DNA from: a virus | IMG/VR virus record: IMGVR_UViG_3300025874_002696 | Span: 1 to 35,517 of that record | Reading direction: 5' to 3' (one strand) | Length of the DNA: 35,517 nucleotides | Part shown: positions 7,421-16,599 of the stretch, piece by piece | How the letters are laid out: each line of letters opens with the position of its first letter | Position numbering within the stretch: position 1 is the stretch's first letter | The notes under the pieces: generated by a model | Told to the model about the DNA's origin: nothing | The model's input: only the letters and a program-made list of their open reading frames with translations | Databases searched by the model: none | Position numbers and translations under genes: made by a program

Positions 7421-10400
7421 TCATAAACCATCTACATCTATTTTACTCTCTATGCCATTCGTAGTCTGTATTTCTAAACTGAGAGCCATGGAATATATCA
7501 TGGTGATGTATATGAAGGTCAGGTTGGTGGCATGCTGTACCGTTTTTATCACAGCTGGTGCAATCAATCCCATCACTTTGGTGGCAAACCAGACGGCTAT
7601 TCCCATGAACACAATGTCCGCGTACGATATATTCAAGCAGTCCAACTCAACCTGTTCTATTTCCACCCCTTCTATGATGGACTGTGTCATGGAGACGATT
7701 GGATCGTAGGTCCGAACGATCCATGCGAATGGTATGGTCTTGTACAGGAATACTAACAACCAGGGGAAATTCTTCCGAATGAAGAATGCTGGTGCCCATA
7801 GCATCCCCATGTCTGGTATCAACGGAATCCTGTCCTCACACTCAGAGAATTCAGTCATCTTGGAGCAAAGGAAGCACGTGTCTGGATTGCAGTTTTGCGA
7901 TAGTCCTGGGAAATAGTAGCAAAAACACGATGGGAACAAATTGTCGTGTATGTACGTGTATAGATCGTCCATGAAACAGTTCGGTAGCGACGGAACGCAC
8001 CTCCACGTGTACTCGTATACCGTGATCATGTAAATGATAAGGAATATGGGGAGAAAGAACACTGCTTGAAGTGTAAACACTGGTATACCAGTCTGGTACT
8101 GGATCACCCACCAAAACAGGGCATACCAAAACATATACCCCCATGCATTTCCTATCAGAGTCTGCCGTTCCGTGAACGTGTTGTGAGTGCAGTAAGCCTT
8201 TGAACTGGGACAGTCACCGAATGGTATTTTTATGTAGTACGTTGCCGAATGGGCAAAGTATTGGACATACACGTCTTCGTCGGCGCTTAAAAATGTCATC
8301 AATACGGTAGGCGCTCCATCCCTTCGATCGGGGTCGTTGGAATGGTCTACCAATGGGTTCCACCCTTTGTCAAAGAACCACGCCCAGTCGGACCTCGCCC
8401 GTTTGAAATAGGACAAGGACTGGTTGCCTCCTTTGAACAACCGTGGGCGCCGAAGTTTTCGCTGGTAATCGGTCGAATTGTTGTATTCGTATATGCCTGG
8501 TGATTCGGTATCCACATCTTCTGGTATTTCGGTGTTGAGGTTGCTGCTATCAATATCATTGATTACGTTTTCAAAGGCCTTTCCCAGCGAGATGCCAACG
8601 TCTTGCCTCCAGGCTTCGGATTCGGTGTTGTTGGTCCAGTACCTTTCAAAGTCAGGGACGGTCACTTTGGCGTAGACATTCTCGTAGTAATTTGCCATTC
8701 GAAGGCCATCTCCTATAACCACGTTGATGAAATTGTCCAACACGGCGCAATTTAGACAAACGTACGAATCCGTAGAGCACGGCGTTATATCTGTAGTGAC
8801 ACCAGCTGCCCGTAGTACAATGTTCCTGGCCTTTGTCTTATGTGCAGACGTCGGGCTGATGCGCACACTGTTCCAGGTATCAAAACCATGGTATAAATGT
8901 TTGGGGAGTTGTGGCATTTGAATAGAACCTAGTGCAACGTGTGTATACGCGGTGTGCATCGCCACGCCCATTTTGTGTCGTAGTCGATGAGAGGTCGCAT
9001 GTTCATATACGTCACTACCGCATCGTTTTCCTATATCGTACAGCCTGTAGACACTGTTCAACGTTCCTCTGTTCTTCTCAATGTCGGGATCTATTTCTCT
9101 AAATATCGCTTCCACACCAGTCGATAGTGTCTTAAACGTGAACGTGTTGTAGGCGTGAGTCTTAATACTGTTCATCACTGGAAGCCACTCATCGTACTGG
9201 ATGTTCACCTGTTTGAATTTGTGAATCATTTGCTGTGTGGTTATCTTACCAAGTTTGTGCTCAATGTACACGGCTGCTGCACCCGCAAAGTCTTTTGCAA
9301 GGAGCCACTTTCGACGCCAATTGTACAGGAGGTCTTCAGGTAAGGTGATGTTGGTCTGTTTGGATATCTCTCTCATGATCATTCTGTTCTCTACACAATT
9401 CACCAGTTTGATGTGTTCCAGAGGGCGCATGTCGTCCCATTGGTAGTGTTTGTACGAATGCACGAACATATCGCATTCGGACGTTCCATTCCAGTCCATA
9501 GTATCGGCTACGTGCCACATTACACGTTGGAATTCAGAGGTCTCATTCCCAGATGAGAACAAATGTCGTTTATGGTGTCGAAGTCCACACCCCAAGGAGA
9601 AACTAGGTTTGAGGAGAATTCCGCCAATAACGTCTTCGATCAAGCCACATATGTCGTTGGCCATATTTCGAATGAATGTACCGACTGGACCCAACATGTC
9701 CATGATGACTCCCATCACGCGCCCCACGTTTTTCAATAGTAAATTGACTCCCTTTTGTAGAATTTTCCAAAGGTTGCCGAAGAAGTTTGAAAATCCATTT
9801 GCAACGGTGCCCGACGTAAAGAACTCCATCATTTCTGTTCCCACCTGGAGAAACAATTCAAGTAGCTCGGCAGCAGCCTCGTTCAACAGATACTTTTGGA
9901 CTATACCAATAATATTATCAAACGAAAACAGTCCATCGCCAGCACCCGATTCAATTCCGTTCAACACATTACCAAACCCATGCAGAATCATTCGAAACCA
10001 ATCGATTCCTATGTTGAATAGACCAAATATTAATTTGAATATAGGTCCCAGTGGACCCTTGGACCAATCCAACTGTCCAGTTACCACATCTCCTATGAAG
10101 ACAATGACGTAGTTGAGTGCATCCAATATGGCAATTGGCATGTTAAGTGTCACGTAATACAATTGGGACATTCCTTTCTGAAATGCAACGCCAACGTAGG
10201 CATCTGGTAGAATCGACGGCGGGATGGACGAAAAGGATGCCAGCGCTCGTGCCAAATCACACAACCGTTCGCTAAAGGATAGTTTGATACTGGAGAAATC
10301 CAGTTCCAATAGATTGCTCGCCGACATTGTGACAGCCCGTATTTCATTGATGAACGCGTACACAACCTGTCGAATGGTCAATCCCGTGGAACATACAAAG

Positions 10401-13255
10401 TCCGTTGTCCCGTACAATTTGCACGAATCCTCTGTGAAATCGAGCTGTAGGTTGTCGAACAGATCGCGATTCAGGTTGTATTTCCACAGCGGATATCGCA
10501 AGAGCTTTGTTTCGAATAATGTGAATGCGGAATCGTCGCAATATGGGTTGCTACCATCGTCCTCTCCACTGTACGCTGGATGAAACACACCAAACGCCTT
10601 CTCAATCACCGTGGCAAATTTTCCAATGTAGTACAGCTGCCACTCGATCCAAAATGTGTTGCACCAATGGTTCGCAACGTCCGTCGAGTGAAACCGTTCC
10701 CTCACAGGGTTCGTGAATGCTGTCTGCGCGTACACCATCAGGTCGTCGGGGAAGTCTCGAATGCATTGGCACTTGTTAAGGGGGTCAATTGGACCTGTCC
10801 ATGACCCATTGACGGTCGTCTTCTCACACAATTCCTGTGAAGTGGCGTTGAGTGGTACTTCATTCAATGTTTGACCATCGCAACGTGGAGGAGTCCATAC
10901 GGTATTTTCCACGTTCCACTGGTCCTCGCATTCAGCTTTTTGTTCCATGGGGTCAGTGGGATATATCCTCATGGGGTCATATGTATGGTTGCATGACCCT
11001 GGTGTCCATACTCCACCCGAATACACGTCTATGCAGTCCTCTTCGGATTTTATGTCAATGTCATCTGAATTGCCATTGGTATTGTGACCTGTACAGAAGT
11101 TTGCCAGCGCCCAGTTGCATTCACACCCTGCCCTATTTGCCCCCTGGCAACGATCCACGCTTACTTTACCAAATCCAGGGACGATTTTCCCGTCGGAGTT
11201 GGCAACAGGCATGCACATCATGTCTTTGATGGCCGTGTCTATGAGTTTGCATTTCCATGTTCTCTGAATGGAATTGTAGTATGGCAGCTGACCAGCTCCA
11301 TCGCACAACCCGATGGAGAATTCATCTGCACCTGCTGCTCGTTGAATTGAAAATTTCTCCGCTAGGGTTGTGTCCGTGTCGGTTGAATTCCACCACAGTC
11401 GTAGCTGCTTACTGGACATCCCATAACCACAGTTTACCTTGAAATGGAAGTAGTCTCCTGAAACTATACTCTCTAGGTTGAGCAGTACCTTTAACAGTGT
11501 TCTCCAGAATTCCAACTGCATGAGAGTGGATATTTCTACGATGTCTTTAATGTTTTGTAAAAAGCCAGATGCTGTGAATTCGGAAATCCGTTCAAACATA
11601 GAAAAGTGATTGGCTTGAAGATTTGGTTGTTCACAGTATTTTTCAAAGTATGGCTTTCCAAACGGATACTCTGCCGATACCACAATGTCTTTGTATTCTC
11701 CAAACCCATGATCGCACCGACATTCCCCAGACGTTAAATCGTACGTAATGGACTTCCTGTACTCGCATGTCAGTTCCTCGCCTCTGGGGTGCGATATACC
11801 ATCGTATCGTTGAAGCATCTGTATGACATTCTCTTCCTGGTTGACCAATGATTTCCACAGGATTTCTGTCGTCAACGTGTACACCGTGTATATCAAATCG
11901 GGCACCAACATCTCTGCCAATCGCAACGCACATGCCTTTCTCTCTATCCAATTTGTCATGCCTTTGTTGCACTTTAAATGGACATGTTCTGGAATCCTCA
12001 ACGATATAGAACCTGTAGTAACCGCATTTCCCATTGCTTCCACCAATGCGTGTTGTGTTTTGAGACCCCATGCAATAAGATCCGTCTGGCCAATGATTGC
12101 AAGATTCAGATGTTCCATTGCCTGGTCCATCGACCACGACCGCATTTGGAAATTGGAGTCTGTGATGGTTGTCCGCACTGGTGCGGTTAACGAAAAGGTC
12201 TGTGCGACTCGAACGCTCGTCCATAGTGCATGCAACGATGCTATGGAAAGCCTACCAATGACGGTGATGAAAAACTCCTCTGGTAGACCGTCTACGCCAA
12301 TGCCACTGTCAAACAATGAAATCAATTGCACAATCCATTTCATCAATACTTGGTCCATCCATTTGGATAAATAATACACAAAGCCCATCATGTGATTGAA
12401 TGGGAGTACCAATGAGGCCGACTTCCCCCATGGTGGCAAAGCAAGGAACAGTCCTTGTACCAAGGATACGGGAACGTTCACCGCATGATTTATCGCCAAG
12501 GCAAGCTCGTCCTGACGGAAAACAATGTAGAAAAATTCAAACACTTCGGACAACCCACTACAGACGCATGAACTGATGCTTTCCTGTTGGAGCACCAGTC
12601 GTTGCACCGCTCGAACCACGTTTTTCACAGGCAGTTCGTTTATCAGCAGATTGTTGTTCACGGTAATTTGACCGTACGCAATTCCGCTCCACAGACCGAT
12701 GCTCTTGAACACGTTTAACCATATGTTTAACACTATCCTAGCAGACGTAAACAGGGACTTTGTACTGCACAGGAGTATTGACCCACCCGTTCCCGATACC
12801 AATTGCGCTCCTATCAATACATCGTAGTTGTAGATTGGTACAAATGCACCGTAGGTCAATTTAACGACCTGTAGAATGCTCATGATGACATTGACGAACA
12901 TTGGGTTGACACCGCACCTCCAGAATTTGTCCAACCCAGACAGGAATACTGGTTTATTGGAGTAGTACGACAGCAAAAACAATCCCAATGCAAAAAGATT
13001 AAGGTAAGTCCTTAGATTCTCCCGTATGTTGGAGACGAATTCAAAGCCCTTGGACGCAATCAACGACGTTAAGTCTCCTATCGCATTGATGGTTGTCTGT
13101 ATGAGAATTGTCGCCTGTGTCATGATAGTATTGTTAATTCTAGGCTCTTCGGTTGAAGTAGACTGGTTCATCAAAACAGTGACATAATACGATACAAAGA
13201 AACTGGTGGTAGCCAACGTGGCGAATAGAAGACAGGTAACAAATATCAATATCAT
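7421..13255 (-). CDS. Giant multi-pass membrane glycoprotein candidate (1944 aa)
   Basis: The longest gene in the window. It begins with a signal-anchor (MILIFVTCLLFATLATTSFF), with another hydrophobic stretch near residue 88. Several amphipathic or hydrophobic blocks lie around 980-1215, and a cluster of probable membrane helices occupies about 1680-1930. The long middle region is Cys-rich with many N-x-S/T sequons. Three tandem short Cys/Trp modules lie at about residues 738-822 (patterns GGVWTPGSC, NTVWTPPRC, NGSWTGP). RHHKRHLF near residue 1228 and LRRPRLF near 1600 are basic sites that could be protease-cleaved. These traits fit a large envelope or entry/fusion glycoprotein or a membrane-bound host-interaction protein. 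I recognise no family. It is read towards the 814-residue gene. Confidence 0.75.
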   Translation of the reverse strand: MILIFVTCLLFATLATTSFFVSYYVTVLMNQSTSTEEPRINNTIMTQATILIQTTINAIGDLTSLIASKGFEFVSNIRENLRTYLNLFALGLFLLSYYSNKPVFLSGLDKFWRCGVNPMFVNVIMSILQVVKLTYGAFVPIYNYDVLIGAQLVSGTGGSILLCSTKSLFTSARIVLNIWLNVFKSIGLWSGIAYGQITVNNNLLINELPVKNVVRAVQRLVLQQESISSCVCSGLSEVFEFFYIVFRQDELALAINHAVNVPVSLVQGLFLALPPWGKSASLVLPFNHMMGFVYYLSKWMDQVLMKWIVQLISLFDSGIGVDGLPEEFFITVIGRLSIASLHALWTSVRVAQTFSLTAPVRTTITDSNFQMRSWSMDQAMEHLNLAIIGQTDLIAWGLKTQHALVEAMGNAVTTGSISLRIPEHVHLKCNKGMTNWIERKACALRLAEMLVPDLIYTVYTLTTEILWKSLVNQEENVIQMLQRYDGISHPRGEELTCEYRKSITYDLTSGECRCDHGFGEYKDIVVSAEYPFGKPYFEKYCEQPNLQANHFSMFERISEFTASGFLQNIKDIVEISTLMQLEFWRTLLKVLLNLESIVSGDYFHFKVNCGYGMSSKQLRLWWNSTDTDTTLAEKFSIQRAAGADEFSIGLCDGAGQLPYYNSIQRTWKCKLIDTAIKDMMCMPVANSDGKIVPGFGKVSVDRCQGANRAGCECNWALANFCTGHNTNGNSDDIDIKSEEDCIDVYSGGVWTPGSCNHTYDPMRIYPTDPMEQKAECEDQWNVENTVWTPPRCDGQTLNEVPLNATSQELCEKTTVNGSWTGPIDPLNKCQCIRDFPDDLMVYAQTAFTNPVRERFHSTDVANHWCNTFWIEWQLYYIGKFATVIEKAFGVFHPAYSGEDDGSNPYCDDSAFTLFETKLLRYPLWKYNLNRDLFDNLQLDFTEDSCKLYGTTDFVCSTGLTIRQVVYAFINEIRAVTMSASNLLELDFSSIKLSFSERLCDLARALASFSSIPPSILPDAYVGVAFQKGMSQLYYVTLNMPIAILDALNYVIVFIGDVVTGQLDWSKGPLGPIFKLIFGLFNIGIDWFRMILHGFGNVLNGIESGAGDGLFSFDNIIGIVQKYLLNEAAAELLELFLQVGTEMMEFFTSGTVANGFSNFFGNLWKILQKGVNLLLKNVGRVMGVIMDMLGPVGTFIRNMANDICGLIEDVIGGILLKPSFSLGCGLRHHKRHLFSSGNETSEFQRVMWHVADTMDWNGTSECDMFVHSYKHYQWDDMRPLEHIKLVNCVENRMIMREISKQTNITLPEDLLYNWRRKWLLAKDFAGAAAVYIEHKLGKITTQQMIHKFKQVNIQYDEWLPVMNSIKTHAYNTFTFKTLSTGVEAIFREIDPDIEKNRGTLNSVYRLYDIGKRCGSDVYEHATSHRLRHKMGVAMHTAYTHVALGSIQMPQLPKHLYHGFDTWNSVRISPTSAHKTKARNIVLRAAGVTTDITPCSTDSYVCLNCAVLDNFINVVIGDGLRMANYYENVYAKVTVPDFERYWTNNTESEAWRQDVGISLGKAFENVINDIDSSNLNTEIPEDVDTESPGIYEYNNSTDYQRKLRRPRLFKGGNQSLSYFKRARSDWAWFFDKGWNPLVDHSNDPDRRDGAPTVLMTFLSADEDVYVQYFAHSATYYIKIPFGDCPSSKAYCTHNTFTERQTLIGNAWGYMFWYALFWWVIQYQTGIPVFTLQAVFFLPIFLIIYMITVYEYTWRCVPSLPNCFMDDLYTYIHDNLFPSCFCYYFPGLSQNCNPDTCFLCSKMTEFSECEDRIPLIPDMGMLWAPAFFIRKNFPWLLVFLYKTIPFAWIVRTYDPIVSMTQSIIEGVEIEQVELDCLNISYADIVFMGIAVWFATKVMGLIAPAVIKTVQHATNLTFIYITMIYSMALSLEIQTTNGIESKIDVDGL

Positions 13256-13298
13256 ATTAGGAATATATACATTTACTTAAATACTACTATTGGTTGGT

Positions 13299-13856
13299 TT
13301 ACATCCACCAACACAAACGGTATGAATTTCGTTCCTCTTTCGGTGATTCTCGTTTCTTCACTACAGAAACCTGCCACGCGTTGAGCTTCACTTCTACGTT
13401 GCAATAGTGCATCAACTCGTGCCAAAACGTGAGGCAACTGGTCCTGTCCAGGGCGTTACACGCAAAGAACGTTATCTTTTTCTCACATGCCAAATACTGA
13501 CCGCTGCATTCCAAATCAATATCTGCACAGTTGGACACCAACACAATTCTGTAGTCTTTGGCGCACAATGTGTCTACCCAGTCAATATATTTTTCAATTT
13601 TGCGAAACGATCGTTCCGAATTATATACAAGTATCGCCAGTGATATGTCCCTAATAAATGGTCGTATCACTACTGAAAATCGATCCGACCCAGAAGTGTC
13701 CCATAAATGCAGTTTTGTTCCCGACTTAGAATACGACACGAAATCGACCCCCAGTGTTGGCACATACTTGTCTGTTTTCAATCGACTGTCCAAATGACTC
13801 AAAAGAGTTGTCTTGCCCACCGTTCTATCACCTAGTACAATTGTTTTTATTTTCAT
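13299..13856 (-). CDS. Rab/Ras-like small GTPase with C-terminal CaaX box
   Basis: A 185-residue small GTPase. The P-loop is GDRTVGKTT (residues 9-17), switch I is YVPTLGVDF (31-39) and switch II is WDTSGSDRF (52-60). In most Rabs the last would be WDTAGQERF, so the catalytic Gln is Ser57 here, predicting slow GTP hydrolysis. The base-recognition motif NKxD is degenerate (SNCAD) and the G5 motif is weak (FFACNALD). The protein ends in Cys-Trp-Trp-Met, a CaaX prenylation motif predicting farnesylation and membrane anchoring. YVPTLGVDF and WDTSG point to Rab rather than Ras. It starts 40 bases from the divergent FYVE-PI3-kinase gene. Rab5 recruiting Vps34 is the obvious cellular precedent; the link here is inference. 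Confidence 0.85.
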   Translation of the reverse strand: MKIKTIVLGDRTVGKTTLLSHLDSRLKTDKYVPTLGVDFVSYSKSGTKLHLWDTSGSDRFSVVIRPFIRDISLAILVYNSERSFRKIEKYIDWVDTLCAKDYRIVLVSNCADIDLECSGQYLACEKKITFFACNALDRTSCLTFWHELMHYCNVEVKLNAWQVSVVKKRESPKEERNSYRLCWWM

Positions 13857-13896
13857 CTTATTTTAGTATTTATAGACCATCTATTTATACTAGGAA
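13857..13896. promoter_or_regulatory. Short divergent promoter between Rab-like and FYVE-PI3K genes
   Basis: Only 40 bases separate the two start codons. In the minus sense the spacer holds two TATAAATA elements; in the plus sense the same bases read TATTTATA twice. One AT-rich core may therefore drive both genes, which would co-express the GTPase and the lipid kinase. The elements are seen directly; promoter activity is inferred from position and from similar TATA-like sequences before other starts. Confidence 0.5.
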
Positions 13897-15816
13897 ATGG
13901 CATCCATCCCAGTGCGATTGCCCATAATATGGATACCAGACAATAGAATTCACAAGTGTACGTTCTGCAACAGTGAATTCTCCGTGGTGAATCGTAAACA
14001 CCATTGCAGGTCGTGTGGGAAAATATTCTGTAGCAACTGCTGTTGTCGTTACCAGTCCCTGCCGTCGTATATACCAAAAACGCACGCTCGGTTTTGCGAC
14101 GGCCTGCTACACCGTGTGTGTGAAACGTGCAACACTGAGATAAAATACGTAAAGAGGAGCAAAAAACTTATATTGATCGTGTCGTTGCTACCGCTACCTA
14201 TCCGTGACATAGCGAGGATGAGGACTCTCTCCTCGTCGTATAAGACGGCCGTTGATTCGGTCATAAGCGTCTTCAAGGCAATACAGTACAAGTCGAGTTA
14301 CCAGCAGTGGTCGGGTCTGGAGCGGAGACTGTTAAAAACACACTGGATGGAATTTCACGGGCATGCCAGACTTATGACGCAGAGTCTGAGAGGACTGTAT
14401 GGTATAGTGGACACTGGTCACATGTGCAGGCATTTCAAAGGAACGCGTAGTACACCATACGACTGCACTGGAATGTTCTGTGACAAAGCGATCTGCTCTC
14501 AGTCGTTCAACAATTTTGATGTACTGGAGCTCCTATGTGCATTTCCATGCCATCAACTATTACAGTGTCAGGAGTTGGAGTCCTGGGTTGGAACATGCAT
14601 CGTTTCCATGGACAAGAAGTGGTTGAACATATTTCTACCTTTTCTGCTTCAATCGGGCTACCAAGCAGCGTTGCAGCGCATCATCGTAAACAACGTAATA
14701 CCTGTCATTTTCGAGGACATAACACTCTGCTACAAGTTTTACTTTGAATGTTCCCTCCTAGTGCAATCTCAACACAAACACAAATCCTATTTCAGTGCAC
14801 TCATCGATAGGTTCCTGTCCGTTGTCTCCATTGACATAAAGCGAAGCATCGAAAAGACAGAAACGTTGATCTACAAACTGAAACGACCAGAAACCTTAAA
14901 GAATGAGTACAGTTTTAAGGGTATACGTATGCCGTTCGACCCATCTATTGTTGTCGAAGACATACACACTGTAAATATGATACAATTGAATACGTACACA
15001 AAACCGTGGGTTGTACCGATGGCAACGAACAAGGGCAAGTTGAAAATATTACTGAAAACCGACGATCTAAGGAAGGATCGGTTTGTAATGGACGTCATCG
15101 ACATTTTGACGTACCTGTTTAAAGACATGCGGTTTAAGACATACCATTGCATGCCATTGACAGATAAGTTTGGTATCGTTGAGATGATTGAAAACAGCAA
15201 GACCTTGTTCGATATAAACAAGACGACCAACATTGCCAATTACATCATTCGAAACAATATCAATTCCAGTATGTTGGACATACGGAAAACGTTCGTCGAG
15301 TCGTGTGCCACCAACTGTGTACTTGGTTACATGTTAGGAGTGGGGGATAGGAATCTTGGTAATATTCTGGTGTGTACCGACGGCAACCTTGTTCACATTG
15401 ACTTTTCCTATTTATTGGGCACCGACCCAAAGTCTGAACTACTCACCCAAATGAGAATTACACCTGGGATGCTAGATCTGCTAGGTGGGAAAGATTCCGT
15501 TGAATTCGGACAGTTGAAACAGAAATGTTGCGACCTGTACTCTCAATTGAAGCCGTATACCTATTTCTGGTACACCCTGTTCACCTACCTGGGTACATGC
15601 AGCCCACCAATTGAGCCGCACTATGGACAAATGGACGAGATCCAGATGCACGTGGAAAAACGACTGATGCCAGAGTCCACCGAAGATGAAATAGCCATGA
15701 ACATTACTGATGTAATCGATAAAAATTCAGGGTCACAGGTGGCTGGTTGGGTAGATACATTTCACAGCCTGAAGAGCTCAGTTGAAGATATGATGATGTT
15801 TAACCTTACTTTTTAA
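13897..15816 (+). CDS. FYVE finger fused to Vps34-like class III PI3-kinase
   Basis: A 639-residue fusion. Residues about 12-80 form a FYVE zinc finger with all signature motifs: WIPD (12-15, the WxxD motif), RKHHCRSCG (33-41), four CxxC pairs and RVC (73-75), predicting PI3P binding on endosomal membranes. Residues about 100-340 are helical, like a PIK accessory domain. Residues about 365-600 are a PI3/PI4-kinase domain: LLKTDDLRKD with ATP-binding Lys387, FGIVEMIE hinge, LGVGDRNLGNIL (481-492) and HIDFSYLLG (500-508) running into TDPKS. The last three closely resemble Vps34, which makes PI3P. The C2 domain of Vps34 is absent. Two motif changes stand out: DRH is DRN (Asn486) and DFG is DFS (Ser504). 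Whether it is active or a lipid-bound pseudokinase is open. Confidence 0.88.
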   Translation: MASIPVRLPIIWIPDNRIHKCTFCNSEFSVVNRKHHCRSCGKIFCSNCCCRYQSLPSYIPKTHARFCDGLLHRVCETCNTEIKYVKRSKKLILIVSLLPLPIRDIARMRTLSSSYKTAVDSVISVFKAIQYKSSYQQWSGLERRLLKTHWMEFHGHARLMTQSLRGLYGIVDTGHMCRHFKGTRSTPYDCTGMFCDKAICSQSFNNFDVLELLCAFPCHQLLQCQELESWVGTCIVSMDKKWLNIFLPFLLQSGYQAALQRIIVNNVIPVIFEDITLCYKFYFECSLLVQSQHKHKSYFSALIDRFLSVVSIDIKRSIEKTETLIYKLKRPETLKNEYSFKGIRMPFDPSIVVEDIHTVNMIQLNTYTKPWVVPMATNKGKLKILLKTDDLRKDRFVMDVIDILTYLFKDMRFKTYHCMPLTDKFGIVEMIENSKTLFDINKTTNIANYIIRNNINSSMLDIRKTFVESCATNCVLGYMLGVGDRNLGNILVCTDGNLVHIDFSYLLGTDPKSELLTQMRITPGMLDLLGGKDSVEFGQLKQKCCDLYSQLKPYTYFWYTLFTYLGTCSPPIEPHYGQMDEIQMHVEKRLMPESTEDEIAMNITDVIDKNSGSQVAGWVDTFHSLKSSVEDMMMFNLTF

Positions 15817-15856
15817 TTATAATATCTATTTAAGTGGAATTCGCGTAGAGTATACG

Positions 15857-16576
15857 ATGATGAAGTACAGAAAAGACGACGGGACCGTCAAATGTACAAA
15901 TAGGCTCCTTATTATGATATTTGTATCGTTAACACTGCAGACCATTATCGCAATCGGCCTAGGCGCTGGTCTTTACATGGCATACGACAACCATAGAGAC
16001 GACCTCAATCAATTGGGTGCTGTTCCGTGGGGTGCAATGGCCAATGACTTGAAATCCCAGTACATGCAAATGGACAAAAATGCAGTCAGTGACATCATGA
16101 AAAATGCGAAGAATCTTACCGAAAAGGCCAATACCCTTGTTCACACCCACGGCGAGGACATTTCATCCGATTTGAACACACTCACGACAAAGGCAGTCCG
16201 TAACGTAGACATGGTAGATATGGTCAGAAAAATGATGCTCGATGTGAACAAACCGTTGAGTGAGATAGTGAAACTAATAGATCATAAGAACACCGTAGAT
16301 ATTAAAAAGCTTCGAGAAACTCTGTTGGACTTTGTGACCGAATTGGACGCACTTCATATCAACAAACTTATACTCCTATCCGAAGAGTTGGTAGAGCAGT
16401 TGAAAACGTCGCTGTCTCCAGAAACCATCCAGGATATAGGGGAAATCATTGACAAAGCAAACAAATTGATGAATACAGAAAATTCGAAACTCGTTCACGA
16501 TTTGGCAGCGGACGCAGATAGTTCCGTGAGGTCTATCAATAAATTGTTTTCCATCTTTAAGAAAACAGCCTTATAA
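15857..16576 (+). CDS. Type II membrane protein with long helical ectodomain
   Basis: A 239-residue protein. A short basic cytosolic tail (MMKYRKDDGTVKCTNR) precedes one transmembrane helix at about 17-41 (LLIMIFVSLTLQTIIAIGLG), then about 195 residues predicted almost entirely helical, with heptad-like spacing of Leu, Ile and Val and almost no Cys. This layout is common for viral envelope or inner-membrane proteins. No family recognised. It lies 40 bases after the FYVE-PI3K gene and 23 bases before the carboxypeptidase on the same strand, with AT-rich TTATAAATATAT between the latter two. Confidence 0.65.
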   Translation: MMKYRKDDGTVKCTNRLLIMIFVSLTLQTIIAIGLGAGLYMAYDNHRDDLNQLGAVPWGAMANDLKSQYMQMDKNAVSDIMKNAKNLTEKANTLVHTHGEDISSDLNTLTTKAVRNVDMVDMVRKMMLDVNKPLSEIVKLIDHKNTVDIKKLRETLLDFVTELDALHINKLILLSEELVEQLKTSLSPETIQDIGEIIDKANKLMNTENSKLVHDLAADADSSVRSINKLFSIFKKTAL

Positions 16577-16599
16577 ATATATTATTCTGTATTCTTATT

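Noticed and set aside
9450-10112. 220-residue open frame on the plus strand inside the giant membrane gene
   Set aside because: It is antisense to a strongly supported coding frame, has low-complexity Pro/Ser/Asn composition typical of shadow frames and has no promoter-like leader.
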